Positions 1-7,024 of a DNA stretch of 16,733 nucleotides are shown one piece after another. The notes below the pieces were generated by a model, which did no database searches, was not told where the DNA came from, and was given only the letters and a program-made list of their open reading frames with translations. The position numbers and the translations under genes are program-made. Numbering within the stretch: position 1 is the stretch's first letter; every line of letters starts with the position of its first letter. Source of the stretch: Desulfobulbus sp. (GTDB lineage: Bacteria > Desulfobacterota > Desulfobulbia > Desulfobulbales > Desulfobulbaceae); the NCBI GenBank assembly GCA_028684915.1, contig JAQUEZ010000125.1, positions 1 through 16,733 of the forward strand, written 5' to 3'.

Positions 1-125
1 CAGTGCAACGATTCTGCATCTCCTCGAGGAATTGAACGCAACGCGAACGACGTTTCCAGGCACCGACCTCCGCCTGTTTTACGAATTGGTATCGTAGCAA
101 AATCTCTCGAGATCAGGAGTTCTGA
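1..125 (+). mobile_element. 3' end of an insertion sequence, left copy (truncated by window edge)
   Basis: Bases 3-125 are identical to the reverse complement of 16611-16733, a perfect 123-bp repeat by direct comparison. The block contains the end of a reading frame with transposase character (stop 95-97), then a 28-bp tail ending TCAGGAGTTCTGA. The two copies diverge abruptly after base 125, which marks the probable outer end of the element. It contains palindromes TCCTCGAGGA (22-31) and TCTCGAGA (105-112). The element reads into the window. Only one end is present, so target-site duplication and family cannot be decided. An assembly origin of the duplicate is possible, but coding content makes a multicopy IS the simplest reading. 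Confidence 0.65.
2..97 (+). CDS. C-terminal tail of a DDE-type transposase (partial, 31 residues)
   Basis: The frame is open from the window edge to TAG at 95-97. Its end contains ELNATRTTFPGTDLRL followed by FYELVS. A tail with Asn-Ala-Thr, then Phe-Pro-Gly-Thr and alternating hydrophobic beta-strand residues is, from memory, typical of the last strand of IS4/IS1380-like DDE transposases. The family call is inference from this short stretch. The catalytic region lies outside the window. The same tail is encoded on the minus strand at the other edge (16639-16733), as expected for a multicopy IS. Confidence 0.5.
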   Translation, partial: SATILHLLEELNATRTTFPGTDLRLFYELVS

Positions 126-234
126 ACCTCGTCCAAGCAGCAAAGGCCAGAGCGAGAGGTTATCGCACCACTCGTAATCTTTTGCCATGATCTACCTGAT
201 TGGCGGAAAATTGAATTTTGGCTTACCCACTTGA
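122..234 (+). pseudogene. ISL3-family transposase, C-terminal remnant with a frameshift
   Basis: From 122 the sequence reads LNLVQAAKARARGYRTTRNL. It then shifts frame around 178-183 and continues from 187 as MIYLIGGKLNFGLPT with stop TGA at 232-234. Together these match the C-terminal style of ISL3 (IS204/IS1001/IS1096/IS1165) transposases, in which a basic KARARGYR segment is followed by a hydrophobic MIYLIxGKL segment. One missing base in the CTTTT stretch would restore a single frame. The upstream part is absent because the other IS end abuts it at 125. The family call comes from memory of such tails; the frameshift is visible directly. Confidence 0.5.
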
Positions 235-256
235 AACATTGAAACAGCGAGGAGCC
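122..256 (+). mobile_element. right-end remnant of an ISL3-type element
   Basis: The transposase remnant is followed after its stop by 22 bases ending GCGAGGAGCC at 256. Read from the end inward on the minus strand, this is GGCTCCTCGCTGTTTC, resembling the GGCTCTTC-type ends usual in ISL3 elements. Base 256 is therefore the likely element end. The left part is missing, so the size and target duplication cannot be checked. Confidence 0.4.
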
Positions 257-564
257 ATCATTCTCGATGCCGTCTGCAGGAGTAAGGCATGGAGGATGCC
301 AACTTGGAGAAAATTGATTGTATAAATTTACGAGCAATTAACGCGCTGAAAAAGCGTCAGTAGGCGCCTTTTGCTTTTGTTTCCTTGCGTGAACATCCTC
401 TCCACTGTGCACCATCGGTGAGGGAAATGTTCTCTCAATTTGATAGACTCTGGAAAATCAGATTCTCATCGCAATCGACAAAAAGCCGCCACCATGTGGC
501 ATAATGCTGAGGAAATTAGAGGCCGTGAGTTAAAAGGGGGTGGGGATAATTATTTCTTTAGCCT
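257..564. other. intergenic spacer with no recognisable gene
   Basis: About 300 bases with no convincing gene. Frames on both strands are short and lack Shine-Dalgarno sites or family motifs. There are small inverted repeats (GGCAT/ATGCC around 287-299, and a GGCGCC palindrome near 363 followed by T-rich sequence). Given the IS remnants beside it, decayed mobile or genic DNA is likely. Confidence 0.4.
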
Positions 565-592
565 TTGAAAACATTTTCTGTTGGCATAAAAT
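565..592 (+). promoter_or_regulatory. possible sigma-70 promoter for the PilZ gene
   Basis: TTGAAA (565-570) and TAAAAT (587-592) are separated by 16 bases, a fair match to -35/-10 elements. Transcription would start near 599, only a few bases before the hairpin at 605-634, giving a leader of about 160 nt before the PilZ start codon. Prediction by eye only. Confidence 0.35.
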
Positions 593-600
593 TACTTATA

Positions 601-663
601 GTTTGTCGTTTTCGTGAAAACTCTCGAGGGCGACGTCTTGAGCTCCGTAACGTGCTGTATTTG
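601..663 (+). repeat. dispersed intergenic repeat, copy A, with RNA hairpin
   Basis: GTCGTTTTC (605-613) can pair with GAGGGCGAC (626-634) as a 9-bp stem with three G-U pairs, around a 12-nt loop starting GTGAAAACT. Then comes GTAACGTGCTGTATT (647-661). Bases 601-656 match 7025-7080 at 42 of 56 positions, with stem and loop in the same register. It lies in the leader of the PilZ gene. It may be a small mobile repeat of REP/MITE type or a leader element; the sequence alone does not decide. Confidence 0.5.
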
Positions 664-761
664 CGGTGTGTAACTTTTCGGATTTTGATTTTTTACGAGT
701 CTTCAACTTTTAACGGCTCCACAATGTTTGAGGTAACTTTGACTTTTTGGGGGAGGCGTCC

Positions 762-1196
762 ATGGAGAAAAAGGTCGATTGGGATAAGATTCCCTCCCTT
801 GAAGGATTGGAAATTGATTGGGAATATGGGGTGCGCAATGTTCAGGACAAGCGGACCTTTATTCGTCTCAATCAAGAGGACATGGGACAGTTGTTCGAGG
901 TCTGTGAAATCAATGTGAAGGTGGCTACAGTGGAGCAGGTGCATAACGGGATTTTGTTGGATATCAGCACCGGAGGCGCCGCAGTCAAACTTTCCAGGCC
1001 GTTGATGGTTGGGAAACTGTTGAAACTAGGATTTGTGCTCAGCACTTTCCGTATTGTGACAAAAGGTCAAGTGCGCCATGCGCAGCAGGTGGAAAACGGG
1101 TACAAAATAGGGGTGCAGTTTATTGATTTGGATCCCTCCGCTCAGGAGTTCATCGGTGGGCTTTATGCGTCAAAGGTTTTTCGTCACGCGTATTAG
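762..1196 (+). CDS. PilZ domain protein (c-di-GMP binding)
   Basis: This 144-residue protein consists mostly of one PilZ domain, the c-di-GMP receptor module. Both binding motifs are present: RxxxR as RTFIR (residues 31-35) and DxSxxG as DISTGG (67-72). The C-terminal strand YKIGVQFIDLD is also typical. There is no signal peptide, membrane segment or second domain, so it is probably a cytosolic adaptor acting through a partner protein. The ATG at 762 was chosen over an upstream TTG because GGGGGAGG lies 6 bases before it. It stands alone, with a leader of about 160 nt holding a hairpin repeat and a terminator just downstream. The neighbours do not reveal which process it controls. Confidence 0.88.
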   Translation: MEKKVDWDKIPSLEGLEIDWEYGVRNVQDKRTFIRLNQEDMGQLFEVCEINVKVATVEQVHNGILLDISTGGAAVKLSRPLMVGKLLKLGFVLSTFRIVTKGQVRHAQQVENGYKIGVQFIDLDPSAQEFIGGLYASKVFRHAY

Positions 1197-1216
1197 CTGA
1201 AAAAATGACATTGAAA

Positions 1217-1241
1217 ATGGGGCCTTAGGCTCCCTTTTTTC
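1217..1241 (+). terminator. rho-independent terminator after the PilZ gene
   Basis: GGGGCC (1220-1225) pairs with GGCTCC (1229-1234), including one G-U pair, around a 3-base loop. A run of T follows (1236-1241). It lies 20 bases after the PilZ stop and before the convergent pseudogene. Confidence 0.75.
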
Positions 1242-1263
1242 ATTTTCCCTTGAGAGCATACCG

Positions 1264-1525
1264 TTAGTTGACTCGGGATCGCAGTTTTCCCGATGGTTTA
1301 ATGTGACCACCCTCCTGGCCGAGAGCATCAGCTCTTCCCCGGCGCAACCGTTTGTCTTTAATTTTGAATTTGCCAAAACCGCTGAGAAGAAGCGGGGCCC
1401 CCTGAAATGAGTGAACCTTTGGCTAGTTCGAGAAATAGCTCCACTGCCTTGGCTGAGCGAATTTTGGTGAGGTCGGGATGGGTCTGGTATTTCTGGCGGA
1501 CAAGGTCAACTTTGGTGATGGTCAT
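1264..1525 (-). pseudogene. IHF-alpha/HU-family DNA-bending protein, frameshifted pseudogene
   Basis: An excellent Shine-Dalgarno (AAAGGAGG) precedes ATG at 1525, which opens MTITKVDLVRQKY and continues to GSLISGG, like an IHF-alpha N-terminus. The frame then shifts at a G5C4 run (1394-1402), after which the next frame gives SGFGKFKIKDKRLRRG, the beta-arm entry of the family. A third frame gives GEELMLSARRVVT, with the usual RNPQT-like segment between RRG and GEE missing (near 1337-1345). A final shift near 1299-1302 returns to KPSGKLRSRVN and TAA at 1264-1266. Three lesions in under 270 bp, one a deletion of about 15-20 bp, indicate a true pseudogene rather than one sequencing error. In the family the product bends DNA as a dimer; here no complete product can be made. 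The start region lies 144 bp from an IS insertion. Confidence 0.8.
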
Positions 1526-1561
1526 GGACGCCTCCTTTATGTGTGATGTAACCAACACTTA

Positions 1562-1652
1562 AGGGTCGCGGGAAAAAATGATTATCCAATTCTGCTTGTC
1601 TTTCGCTCCGGCTACGGCGCATTATTCGAATATTTTTTCTTTCCCCGACCCT
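1562..1652. repeat. small imperfect inverted-repeat element
   Basis: AGGGTCGCGGGAAAAAAT (1562-1579) and the reverse complement of about 1632-1652 (AGGGTCGGGGAAAG then AAAAAAT) form an imperfect inverted pair around roughly 50 bases of non-coding DNA. The layout resembles a MITE or a paired IS-end relic. It lies between the start of the IHF-like pseudogene and the left end of the IS4-type element. No other copy is seen here. Confidence 0.4.
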
Positions 1653-1743
1653 AAAATCGTATTCCTTAACTAGAGTTTAGCACACCAAGCAGGCACCCTT
1701 TGGTGGCTATAACTCTCTGAAATTCTAACGGTTATAATGGAAA

Positions 1744-1811
1744 AGCAGCTCCGGATGTAGTAGTGTGGTTATTGCTAAGTAGCTATAACTACACACAAAA
1801 AATGAGCTGCT
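1744..1811 (+). promoter_or_regulatory. two-tier hairpin abutting the transposase start codon
   Basis: The outer stem AGCAGCTC (1744-1751) pairs perfectly with GAGCTGCT (1804-1811), which touches the GTG start at 1812. The inner stem pairs 1763-1772 with 1785-1794 (10 bp, one G-U). Many ISs carry such a structure to block translation when transcription enters from outside; that role here is inferred from position. A TATAAT at 1733-1738, just upstream, could be the -10 of the IS promoter, but no good -35 was found. Confidence 0.4.
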
Positions 1812-2910
1812 GTGAAGAGGAATATCTCATTTTCACTTTCCATCCAACGGGAAATCGAAAGTCATGTCCTCAATGTTGAATCCGAGGTCAACAAGTCCTT
1901 CAATGAGCTGGGCATGAGAACGCTCCTCCACCAGGCTGGACTCCGGAAAGAGAAGGGCTTCCCTCCTGTCACGCTGCTCTTTGTCATGACCGTCTTGCCG
2001 CTCATCAAGCACAGTCTTTGCTCATTGTGGTCCGGCCAATTTTTTGCCAATGTCATTGCCGCCCAAAAAGACACCTACTACCGGTTTTTAAATCATCCGT
2101 GTTTTAACTGGCGCAAATTGGTTCTTTTACTCGCGTGCCGCGAGATAGCCCGCACTGATCGGAGTGCTTTCAACGACAAGACACTCATTGTCGATGACAC
2201 CATCCTGGGCAAAACGGGCGAAAAGATGGAGTTGGTGAGCTCTCATCACGATCACACCACCAATCGTTCCAAACTGGGTTATCAGATGCTCCAGCTCGGA
2301 TATCATAACGGTGCCCGCTTCTATCCCCTGGATTTTGGCTTTCATACCTCCGCCAAGTTGTGGGCATCGGTTATGGCGTCATCTGCCGGCTCAAACGCAA
2401 CAAGACACGCTACACCTACAACGGTGCCACCATGACCCTGTCGCAACTCTGGCACGATGTGGCCAGGCATGAGCTGCGATGGGTCAACTCCTGGCGGATT
2501 AAAGCGACCATTGTTCGTGTCGAGCTGCCCCTTTCCGGGCAGGTGTCCGCTGAAGCAAGAAGACCTGGCATGTTTTCATTTGCACCGAAACCGGGATGGA
2601 ACTCTCCGAAATACTGAACTATTATTCACGCCGCTGGGCGATAGAATGTTTCTTTCGAGACTGCAAGCAACTTCTGGAACTGGGCAAGCGGCAAATCATC
2701 GGCCCCATCGGTCCGCTGTTCAAAGAATTGGCCGACGAACAACTGCTGCGGGCTGTCATGCGCTCACTTTGGGACAGGTTCAGGCAGATTTTGATGCTGT
2801 CAAGTCAGCTATTTTCTTCAAGCCAAGACCCAGAGGAACTTTTCCATTTCCTTGATGTACTGGAAAACTCGTTCACTCTCCACACAATGGAGGGGTGTGC
2901 GAAACTCTAG
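1812..2910 (+). pseudogene. IS4-family transposase, broken by deletion and frameshifts
   Basis: The N-terminal part (1812 to about 2356) holds the first catalytic region LIVDDTILGKTGEKMELV and the YHNGARFYPLDFGFHTS block. The frame then jumps to one carrying GIGYGVICRLKRNKTRYTYN. The segment that should contain the second catalytic Asp is absent at this junction (about 2350-2360). A second shift (about 2530-2555) leads to KKTWHVFICTETGMELSEIL and the Glu-containing YREK-type motif RWAIECFFRDCKQ. The stop at 2908-2910 lies in the right terminal repeat. First Asp and Glu motifs remain, but the full DDE triad cannot be made in one chain. The start is GTG at 1812. A programmed frameshift is unlikely because conserved sequence is missing at the first junction. 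Confidence 0.82.
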
Positions 2911-3060
2911 TTTCCTAACCCTGCGCAAGTGATGCGCCACTTTGATGGTGAAGTGTATTTGATGATAACTCACTTAAATATTGGGGTAATTTTAATTTCA
3001 GCTGCTGGTGGCCCGTGCCGAGGTCGCTGTGCGCTGGGTTTGACCGTGAAGGAAAGACAC

Positions 3061-4941
3061 TCAGGGCGTGTCGATGAATTCTTGCGTGGAATACTCTTTT
3101 TTAGGAAGTGGTTTAATGAGCTTGTCCTTCCCCGGCATGCTTTCGATGTATTGGAGAAAAGCTTCGGCATAGTCGAGGCCGACATCAATGCGACGATCAC
3201 CGGTGATGTTTTTGAGCGCGGTGAAGGAGTCGTTGCCGTCGGCGAGGAAGGACATCGTTGCCACCTTGTAGGTCTTGTTCAGCTTGAAGGGGCGATAACT
3301 CCCATCTGCTGAACGAATTTCTAGATGGGAGAGCCGTTCGCCTTTGGGCTGATTGAGGTCGATGTGCCAGCGAAGGCCTCCAGCGTAAGGGTAGCAGCCG
3401 GTGTTAAGTGTCGGGCCGACCACCCCTTCGACCGCATCTTCCAGGGCATCCTTGATTTCTTGACCTGTTGCATTGAGCTGGACCAGGGTGTTTTTAAAGG
3501 GGAGCACTGTGTAGACATCCTTGACCGTGATTGCTCCAGGGGGCAAATCTACCCGCACTCCACCCCCGTTTTGCAGGGAGAGGTCGGCATTGAAAAAAGT
3601 TTTACCCTGTTGGAGGAAGGCCTCGGCAACAATCTGCTGGATATCGCCGCCGTGGGCATTGACCCGTGCATTTTTGTTGCAGACATCGCCAAGGGTTGAG
3701 CGGGAGGTGTCGCGTTGAGTGCCGGGTACTCTACGCAGACAGAGATTGTCCGTAGCCGCGGCAACCACCTTGGCACCGAGAGATTCTTTCGCCTGCTTGT
3801 AGGGCGCCAACAGTTGCGTCGCCGCCGGTGCGGGTTCGGTGATCCTGAGGATGTGGCTCTGGGCAATATCGGCCTGAACCGCAGCCTTTTCTGTGGCGTT
3901 CAGCGGTGTCTTGTCCTTGTGGGTCAAGTGACCGCCGATGAGCAGCCAGGGGGTGCCGTCGCATTGCTGAACCTCGCCCTTGCCGTCAAAGCTGACCTTG
4001 AGTTCCCCCACTACGTAGCCGTATTGCCAGGCCTGGGTGATGCAGACCGGTTTGCCATCGCGGTCAGTTGTGCGGGTGGGGTAGGGCCCCTCGGGAGTCA
4101 GGCCGTATTTGCTCAGTGTTGCCGGTCCGAGCAGGGAATGGGAGTCGCCGCCGACAATCACATCAACCCCGCTGAGTTTTTTGGCCAGGGCCTGGTCCAT
4201 GGTGTAGCCGATATGGGTGGAGAGAATAATTTTGTTCACCCCTTGTCCTTGAAGGCGATCAATCTCTTTTTGCGCGGTCTCTGCCTCGTCCATAAAGGTG
4301 GTGTCGGCATTAGGCCGGGATGAGTGCTTGGTCTTGCCAGCCACTGTCAGGCCGATAATGCCGATCTTTTGGCCATCCTTTTCCACAATCACTGAGGGGC
4401 GAATGGCCTCCGGTGGTTGGGCCTTATACAGAGGTGAGCTCTTGCCGAAGTGGACATTGGCACTGAGTATTGGGGTTTGGCAGGACCCGCTGTGGAGGTA
4501 GCTCATCAGTTTTTTGATCCCGGCATCGGTGTTGTCAAACTCGTGATTACCCAGAGTAAAGCTGTCAAAGCAGACAGTGTTCATCAGCTCGGCATCGGCC
4601 TTACCTTCGGTGAGGGTAAAGTAGAGATCTCCGGTGCTGGCATCGCCGCTGTGCATCTTGATCACATTGGACGATTGACTCGCCAATTCCTTCATTGCCG
4701 CAGTTACTCGGGGAAATCCTCCCCGCTCGACGTTGACCGACTCCCGTTTCCCGCCGGTATCCAGATTGAGGCTGACGGTTTCCGCATCCAGGTGGGAATG
4801 ATGGTCGTTGATGTGCAACAGGGTGAGCTTAAAGGGTTTTTCGGGGTGAGTTTCCTGGGGGGATCCATTGTGATCGTGACCGCCACAGCCAACGAGGGTG
4901 GAGCTGAGGCAAAGGGCTAAGAGGGGGAGGATTCGTCGCAT
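3061..4941 (-). CDS. 5'-nucleotidase / NAD nucleotidase-like surface lipoprotein
   Basis: A 626-residue protein of the UshA/NadN family, which hydrolyses extracellular or periplasmic nucleotides to nucleosides and phosphate. Residues 1-19 form a lipoprotein signal with lipobox LVGC; Cys19 would be lipidated, and Gly20 gives no inner-membrane retention signal. The metallophosphatase domain shows INDHHSH (44-50), HSGD (97-100), GNHEFD (131-136), then STHIGY and GGDSHS, the metal ligands. The C-terminal nucleotide-binding domain contains NGGGVRVDLPPG and a Phe/Tyr-bearing GCYPYAGGLRW segment. Length fits the family. Start ATG at 4941 has AAGGA 8 bases ahead. It is divergent from lepB and has no operon partner, so whether it serves phosphate, nucleoside or NAD salvage is open. 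Confidence 0.9.
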   Translation of the reverse strand: MRRILPLLALCLSSTLVGCGGHDHNGSPQETHPEKPFKLTLLHINDHHSHLDAETVSLNLDTGGKRESVNVERGGFPRVTAAMKELASQSSNVIKMHSGDASTGDLYFTLTEGKADAELMNTVCFDSFTLGNHEFDNTDAGIKKLMSYLHSGSCQTPILSANVHFGKSSPLYKAQPPEAIRPSVIVEKDGQKIGIIGLTVAGKTKHSSRPNADTTFMDEAETAQKEIDRLQGQGVNKIILSTHIGYTMDQALAKKLSGVDVIVGGDSHSLLGPATLSKYGLTPEGPYPTRTTDRDGKPVCITQAWQYGYVVGELKVSFDGKGEVQQCDGTPWLLIGGHLTHKDKTPLNATEKAAVQADIAQSHILRITEPAPAATQLLAPYKQAKESLGAKVVAAATDNLCLRRVPGTQRDTSRSTLGDVCNKNARVNAHGGDIQQIVAEAFLQQGKTFFNADLSLQNGGGVRVDLPPGAITVKDVYTVLPFKNTLVQLNATGQEIKDALEDAVEGVVGPTLNTGCYPYAGGLRWHIDLNQPKGERLSHLEIRSADGSYRPFKLNKTYKVATMSFLADGNDSFTALKNITGDRRIDVGLDYAEAFLQYIESMPGKDKLIKPLPKKEYSTQEFIDTP

Positions 4942-4999
4942 GGGCCGTTCCTTAAAAGAAGAGAGTAGGGATAAGGTGCTGGTCTTTAGTCATTCTTGG

Positions 5000-5059
5000 A
5001 AAAAGCCAGGAGGACGGCGTTTTTCGGCTCGTAACTTGCTGTATTCGTGAGACGAATAC
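5000..5059 (+). repeat. dispersed intergenic repeat, copy C, with perfect palindrome
   Basis: AAAAAGCCAG (5000-5009) is followed by CTCGTAACTTGCTGTATT (5028-5045); 14 of 15 bases match the core GTAACGTGCTGTATT of copy A. The end overlaps a perfect hairpin, GTATTCGT (5041-5048), loop GAG, ACGAATAC (5052-5059). Such a palindrome could be an operator or a folded end of a mobile repeat. Confidence 0.5.
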
Positions 5060-5220
5060 TGTTGATCGCTGTGTCCAATAATACGAATATCTTGTAAATA
5101 GCCAATTGTATACTGAAAAGGCGATCAAGCCTCAACAATATTTGCTGAAGATCGGCACGAAAACCTGCTTGAATTTTATCACCCCATCGGGTAGCCTTGG
5201 CCGAATTTGCTGGCCTCCTA

Positions 5221-5274
5221 AAAAAGCCAGAAACAAAAAATTCGCTTCGTAAATACAGTAGATTACGAAGTGAA
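5221..5274 (-). repeat. dispersed intergenic repeat, copy E, hairpin form
   Basis: It again begins AAAAAGCCAG (5221-5230). TTCGCTTCGTAA (5241-5252) pairs with TTACGAAGTGAA (5263-5274) at 11 of 12 positions around a 10-base loop. On the minus strand the arm reads CGTAATCTACTGTATTTACG, matching the GTAACGTGCTGTATT core at 12 of 15 positions. Confidence 0.45.
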
Positions 5275-5347
5275 GAATGTCGTGTTCGGAGATTTCTTGC
5301 GAGAACGACAATTTTTTTAACCCCGCCCTCTACTTACAGGCACCTCC

Positions 5348-6055
5348 GTGGCAAGTCATTCCCAGCAAGCAAAGAAATCTGTTATTCGGGAGAACATTGA
5401 AGCAATTATCATTGCCGTTCTCCTCGCCCTTTTCATCCGAACCTTCATCGTTCAGGCGTTTAAGATCCCTTCTGGATCGATGCTGCCAACGCTCCAGATC
5501 GGCGATCATATTCTGGTGAGCAAATTCATCTACGGCGTCAAAATGCCGTTTACCGGGAAAACCCTGGTCCCGATCACCGATCCCAAGCCCCACGATATCG
5601 TTGTCTTCCAATACCCTAAAGATCCGCAGCTCGATTATATCAAGCGCGTCATTGCGGTGGCTGGCGATACGGTAGAAATCCGGAACAAAATAATTTATGT
5701 CAACGGTAAACGGTTTGATGAACCGCACGCACAGTTCCAGGATAATCGGATTTATTCCAAAACGGATTCATGCAACTTCAACACGTGGGACAAGGTCCCC
5801 CATATGCATTCCATTGACACCAATTGTCCACGTGACAACATAGATTCGTTCAAGGTTCCCCCCCACAAGATTTTTTGCATGGGCGATAATAGGGACAACT
5901 CGTATGATGGCCGTTTTTGGGGATTTGTCGACCTCAGCGCGGTTCGTGGCAAGGCCTGGGCTATCTACTGGTCCTGGGATGTACAACAACCCCTGTTTTC
6001 ATTGGACCGGCTTCGTTCCATTCGTTGGGGCCGGATTGGCGATATCGTTCATTGA
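5348..6055 (+). CDS. lepB: signal peptidase I
   Basis: A 235-residue type I signal peptidase, the inner-membrane serine protease that removes signal peptides from Sec- and Tat-exported proteins. A basic N-terminus precedes one hydrophobic anchor (about residues 19-35). Catalytic Ser44 lies in PSGSMLPTL and general base Lys99 in [12 protein letters not shown]. The C-terminal box [16 protein letters not shown] is intact. An insert with two Cys (CNFNTWDK and NCPRDN) lies in the periplasmic domain and could form a disulphide. The start is GTG at 5348 with AGG 7 bases before it; the hydrophobic anchor begins soon after, so a longer form is unlikely. pyrB starts 14 bases downstream, which suggests cotranscription. 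Confidence 0.96.
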   Translation: MASHSQQAKKSVIRENIEAIIIAVLLALFIRTFIVQAFKIPSGSMLPTLQIGDHILVSKFIYGVKMPFTGKTLVPITDPKPHDIVVFQYPKDPQLDYIKRVIAVAGDTVEIRNKIIYVNGKRFDEPHAQFQDNRIYSKTDSCNFNTWDKVPHMHSIDTNCPRDNIDSFKVPPHKIFCMGDNRDNSYDGRFWGFVDLSAVRGKAWAIYWSWDVQQPLFSLDRLRSIRWGRIGDIVH

Positions 6056-6069
6056 TTACCGGAGGCACC

Positions 6070-7002
6070 ATGGCAACCGGCTACTATTTTGCGCACCGCC
6101 ACATCCTGGGTATTGAGCAACTGTCCTCCGAGGATATTGCTCATATCCTCAACACTGCGGATTCCTTTAAGGAAATCTCAGACCGCCCGATCAAGAAGGT
6201 CCCGACCCTGCGTGGGCATACTATTATCAACCTTTTTTTCGAGCCCTCCACCCGTACCCGGCTCTCCTTTGAGGTGGCTGCCAAACGGATGAGTGCCGAT
6301 ACTTTCAATATCAGCGCTTCCACCAGCAGCACCACTAAAGGGGAAACCCTGGTCGATACCGCCCGCAATATCTCGGCCATGCATCCGGATATAATTATTA
6401 TCCGCCATGCCTGTTCCGGGGCACCGCTGCTACTCAGTCAGCATGTCCGGGCGGCGGTGGTCAATGCCGGAGACGGAGCGCACGAGCATCCTTCCCAAGG
6501 GTTGCTGGATATGATGACGGTCAAGCAGCACCGGGGCAGCCTGAGTGGGCTCAAGATTGCCATCGTCGGCGATATTGCCCACAGCAGGGTGGCGCGCTCG
6601 GATGTGATCGGATTTACCCGCATGGGTTCGGAGGTGCATCTCTATGGCCCGGCAACTCTGATTCCCAGGGGAATCGAGCAGTTGGGCGCCATCGTCAGTC
6701 CTTCGCTTGAGGACGCGGTCCGTGATGCCGATGTGGTCATGACTTTGCGTATTCAGCGCGAGCGACAAAATGATCCGTTGCTCCCGTCCCTGCGCGAATA
6801 TTCCCGTCAATTCGGCATCTCGCGACAGATTCTTTCCCTGGCCAAGCCGGATGCCCTGGTGATGCACCCCGGGCCCGTTAACCGTGGGGTGGAATTGAAT
6901 CCCGATGTCGCTGACGGCCCCCAGTCCGTTATCCTCGATCAGGTCACCAATGGTGTGGCTGTTCGTATGGCCCTCCTCTATCTGGTCATGGGCAACTCCT
7001 AA
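6070..7002 (+). CDS. pyrB: aspartate carbamoyltransferase catalytic subunit
   Basis: A 310-residue ATCase catalytic chain, which joins carbamoyl phosphate and aspartate in the first committed step of pyrimidine synthesis. The carbamoyl-phosphate site [13 protein letters not shown] (STRTR at 60-64), [12 protein letters not shown] and the C-terminal [11 protein letters not shown] are present. The frame is open farther upstream, overlapping lepB, but ATG at 6070 follows GGAGG by 5 bases and matches the usual protein length. No pyrI regulatory subunit is nearby. The gene forms a cluster with pyrC downstream; the 146-bp gap between them holds a repeat hairpin. Confidence 0.96.
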   Translation: MATGYYFAHRHILGIEQLSSEDIAHILNTADSFKEISDRPIKKVPTLRGHTIINLFFEPSTRTRLSFEVAAKRMSADTFNISASTSSTTKGETLVDTARNISAMHPDIIIIRHACSGAPLLLSQHVRAAVVNAGDGAHEHPSQGLLDMMTVKQHRGSLSGLKIAIVGDIAHSRVARSDVIGFTRMGSEVHLYGPATLIPRGIEQLGAIVSPSLEDAVRDADVVMTLRIQRERQNDPLLPSLREYSRQFGISRQILSLAKPDALVMHPGPVNRGVELNPDVADGPQSVILDQVTNGVAVRMALLYLVMGNS

Positions 7003-7024
7003 AGGGGTGCCGGGCCATGGCAAA

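Larger units (their letters stand above)
1670..2910 (+). mobile_element. defective IS4-type insertion sequence, about 1.24 kb
   Basis: Terminal inverted repeats are visible: CTAGAGTTTAGCACACC (1670-1686), and the reverse complement of 2894-2910, CTAGAGTTTCGCACACC, match at 16 of 17 positions. They enclose one broken transposase gene whose stop codon lies inside the right repeat. Flanks TTCCTTAA and TTTCCTAA are similar but not identical, so no clean target duplication can be claimed. The family is assigned from transposase motifs. The element cannot move by itself because of an internal deletion and frameshifts, but its ends might still be usable in trans. Confidence 0.78.
4942..5347. other. 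divergent intergenic region with several palindromes
   Basis: No gene is seen in 406 bases between the nucleotidase (minus) and lepB (plus), which must hold both promoters. It contains two copies of the dispersed repeat (5000-5059 and 5221-5274) and a GTATTCGT-GAG-ACGAATAC palindrome. TTGATC (5062-5067) and GAATAT (5085-5090), spaced 17, form a weak candidate promoter toward lepB. Confidence 0.5.

Noticed and set aside
4..174. Open frame crossing from the IS end into the ISL3 remnant
   Set aside because: It has no start site or recognisable motif and runs out of frame with both transposase tails.
113..337. Minus-strand frame of 74 codons in the left spacer
   Set aside because: It lies antisense across the IS end and ISL3 remnant, with no Shine-Dalgarno or family similarity.
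560..762. c-di-GMP riboswitch in the PilZ leader
   Set aside because: The leader is long and structured, but I could not see the conserved GEMM core or tetraloop-receptor pattern, and the hairpin is a dispersed repeat also found before pyrC.
3325..4920. Long plus-strand frames opposite the 5'-nucleotidase
   Set aside because: They are antisense shadows; the minus-strand protein has a complete signal peptide and all metal-binding motifs.
5917..6069. Upstream extension of pyrB overlapping lepB
   Set aside because: The internal ATG at 6070 has a strong GGAGG site and gives the normal family length; the extension has no conserved residues.
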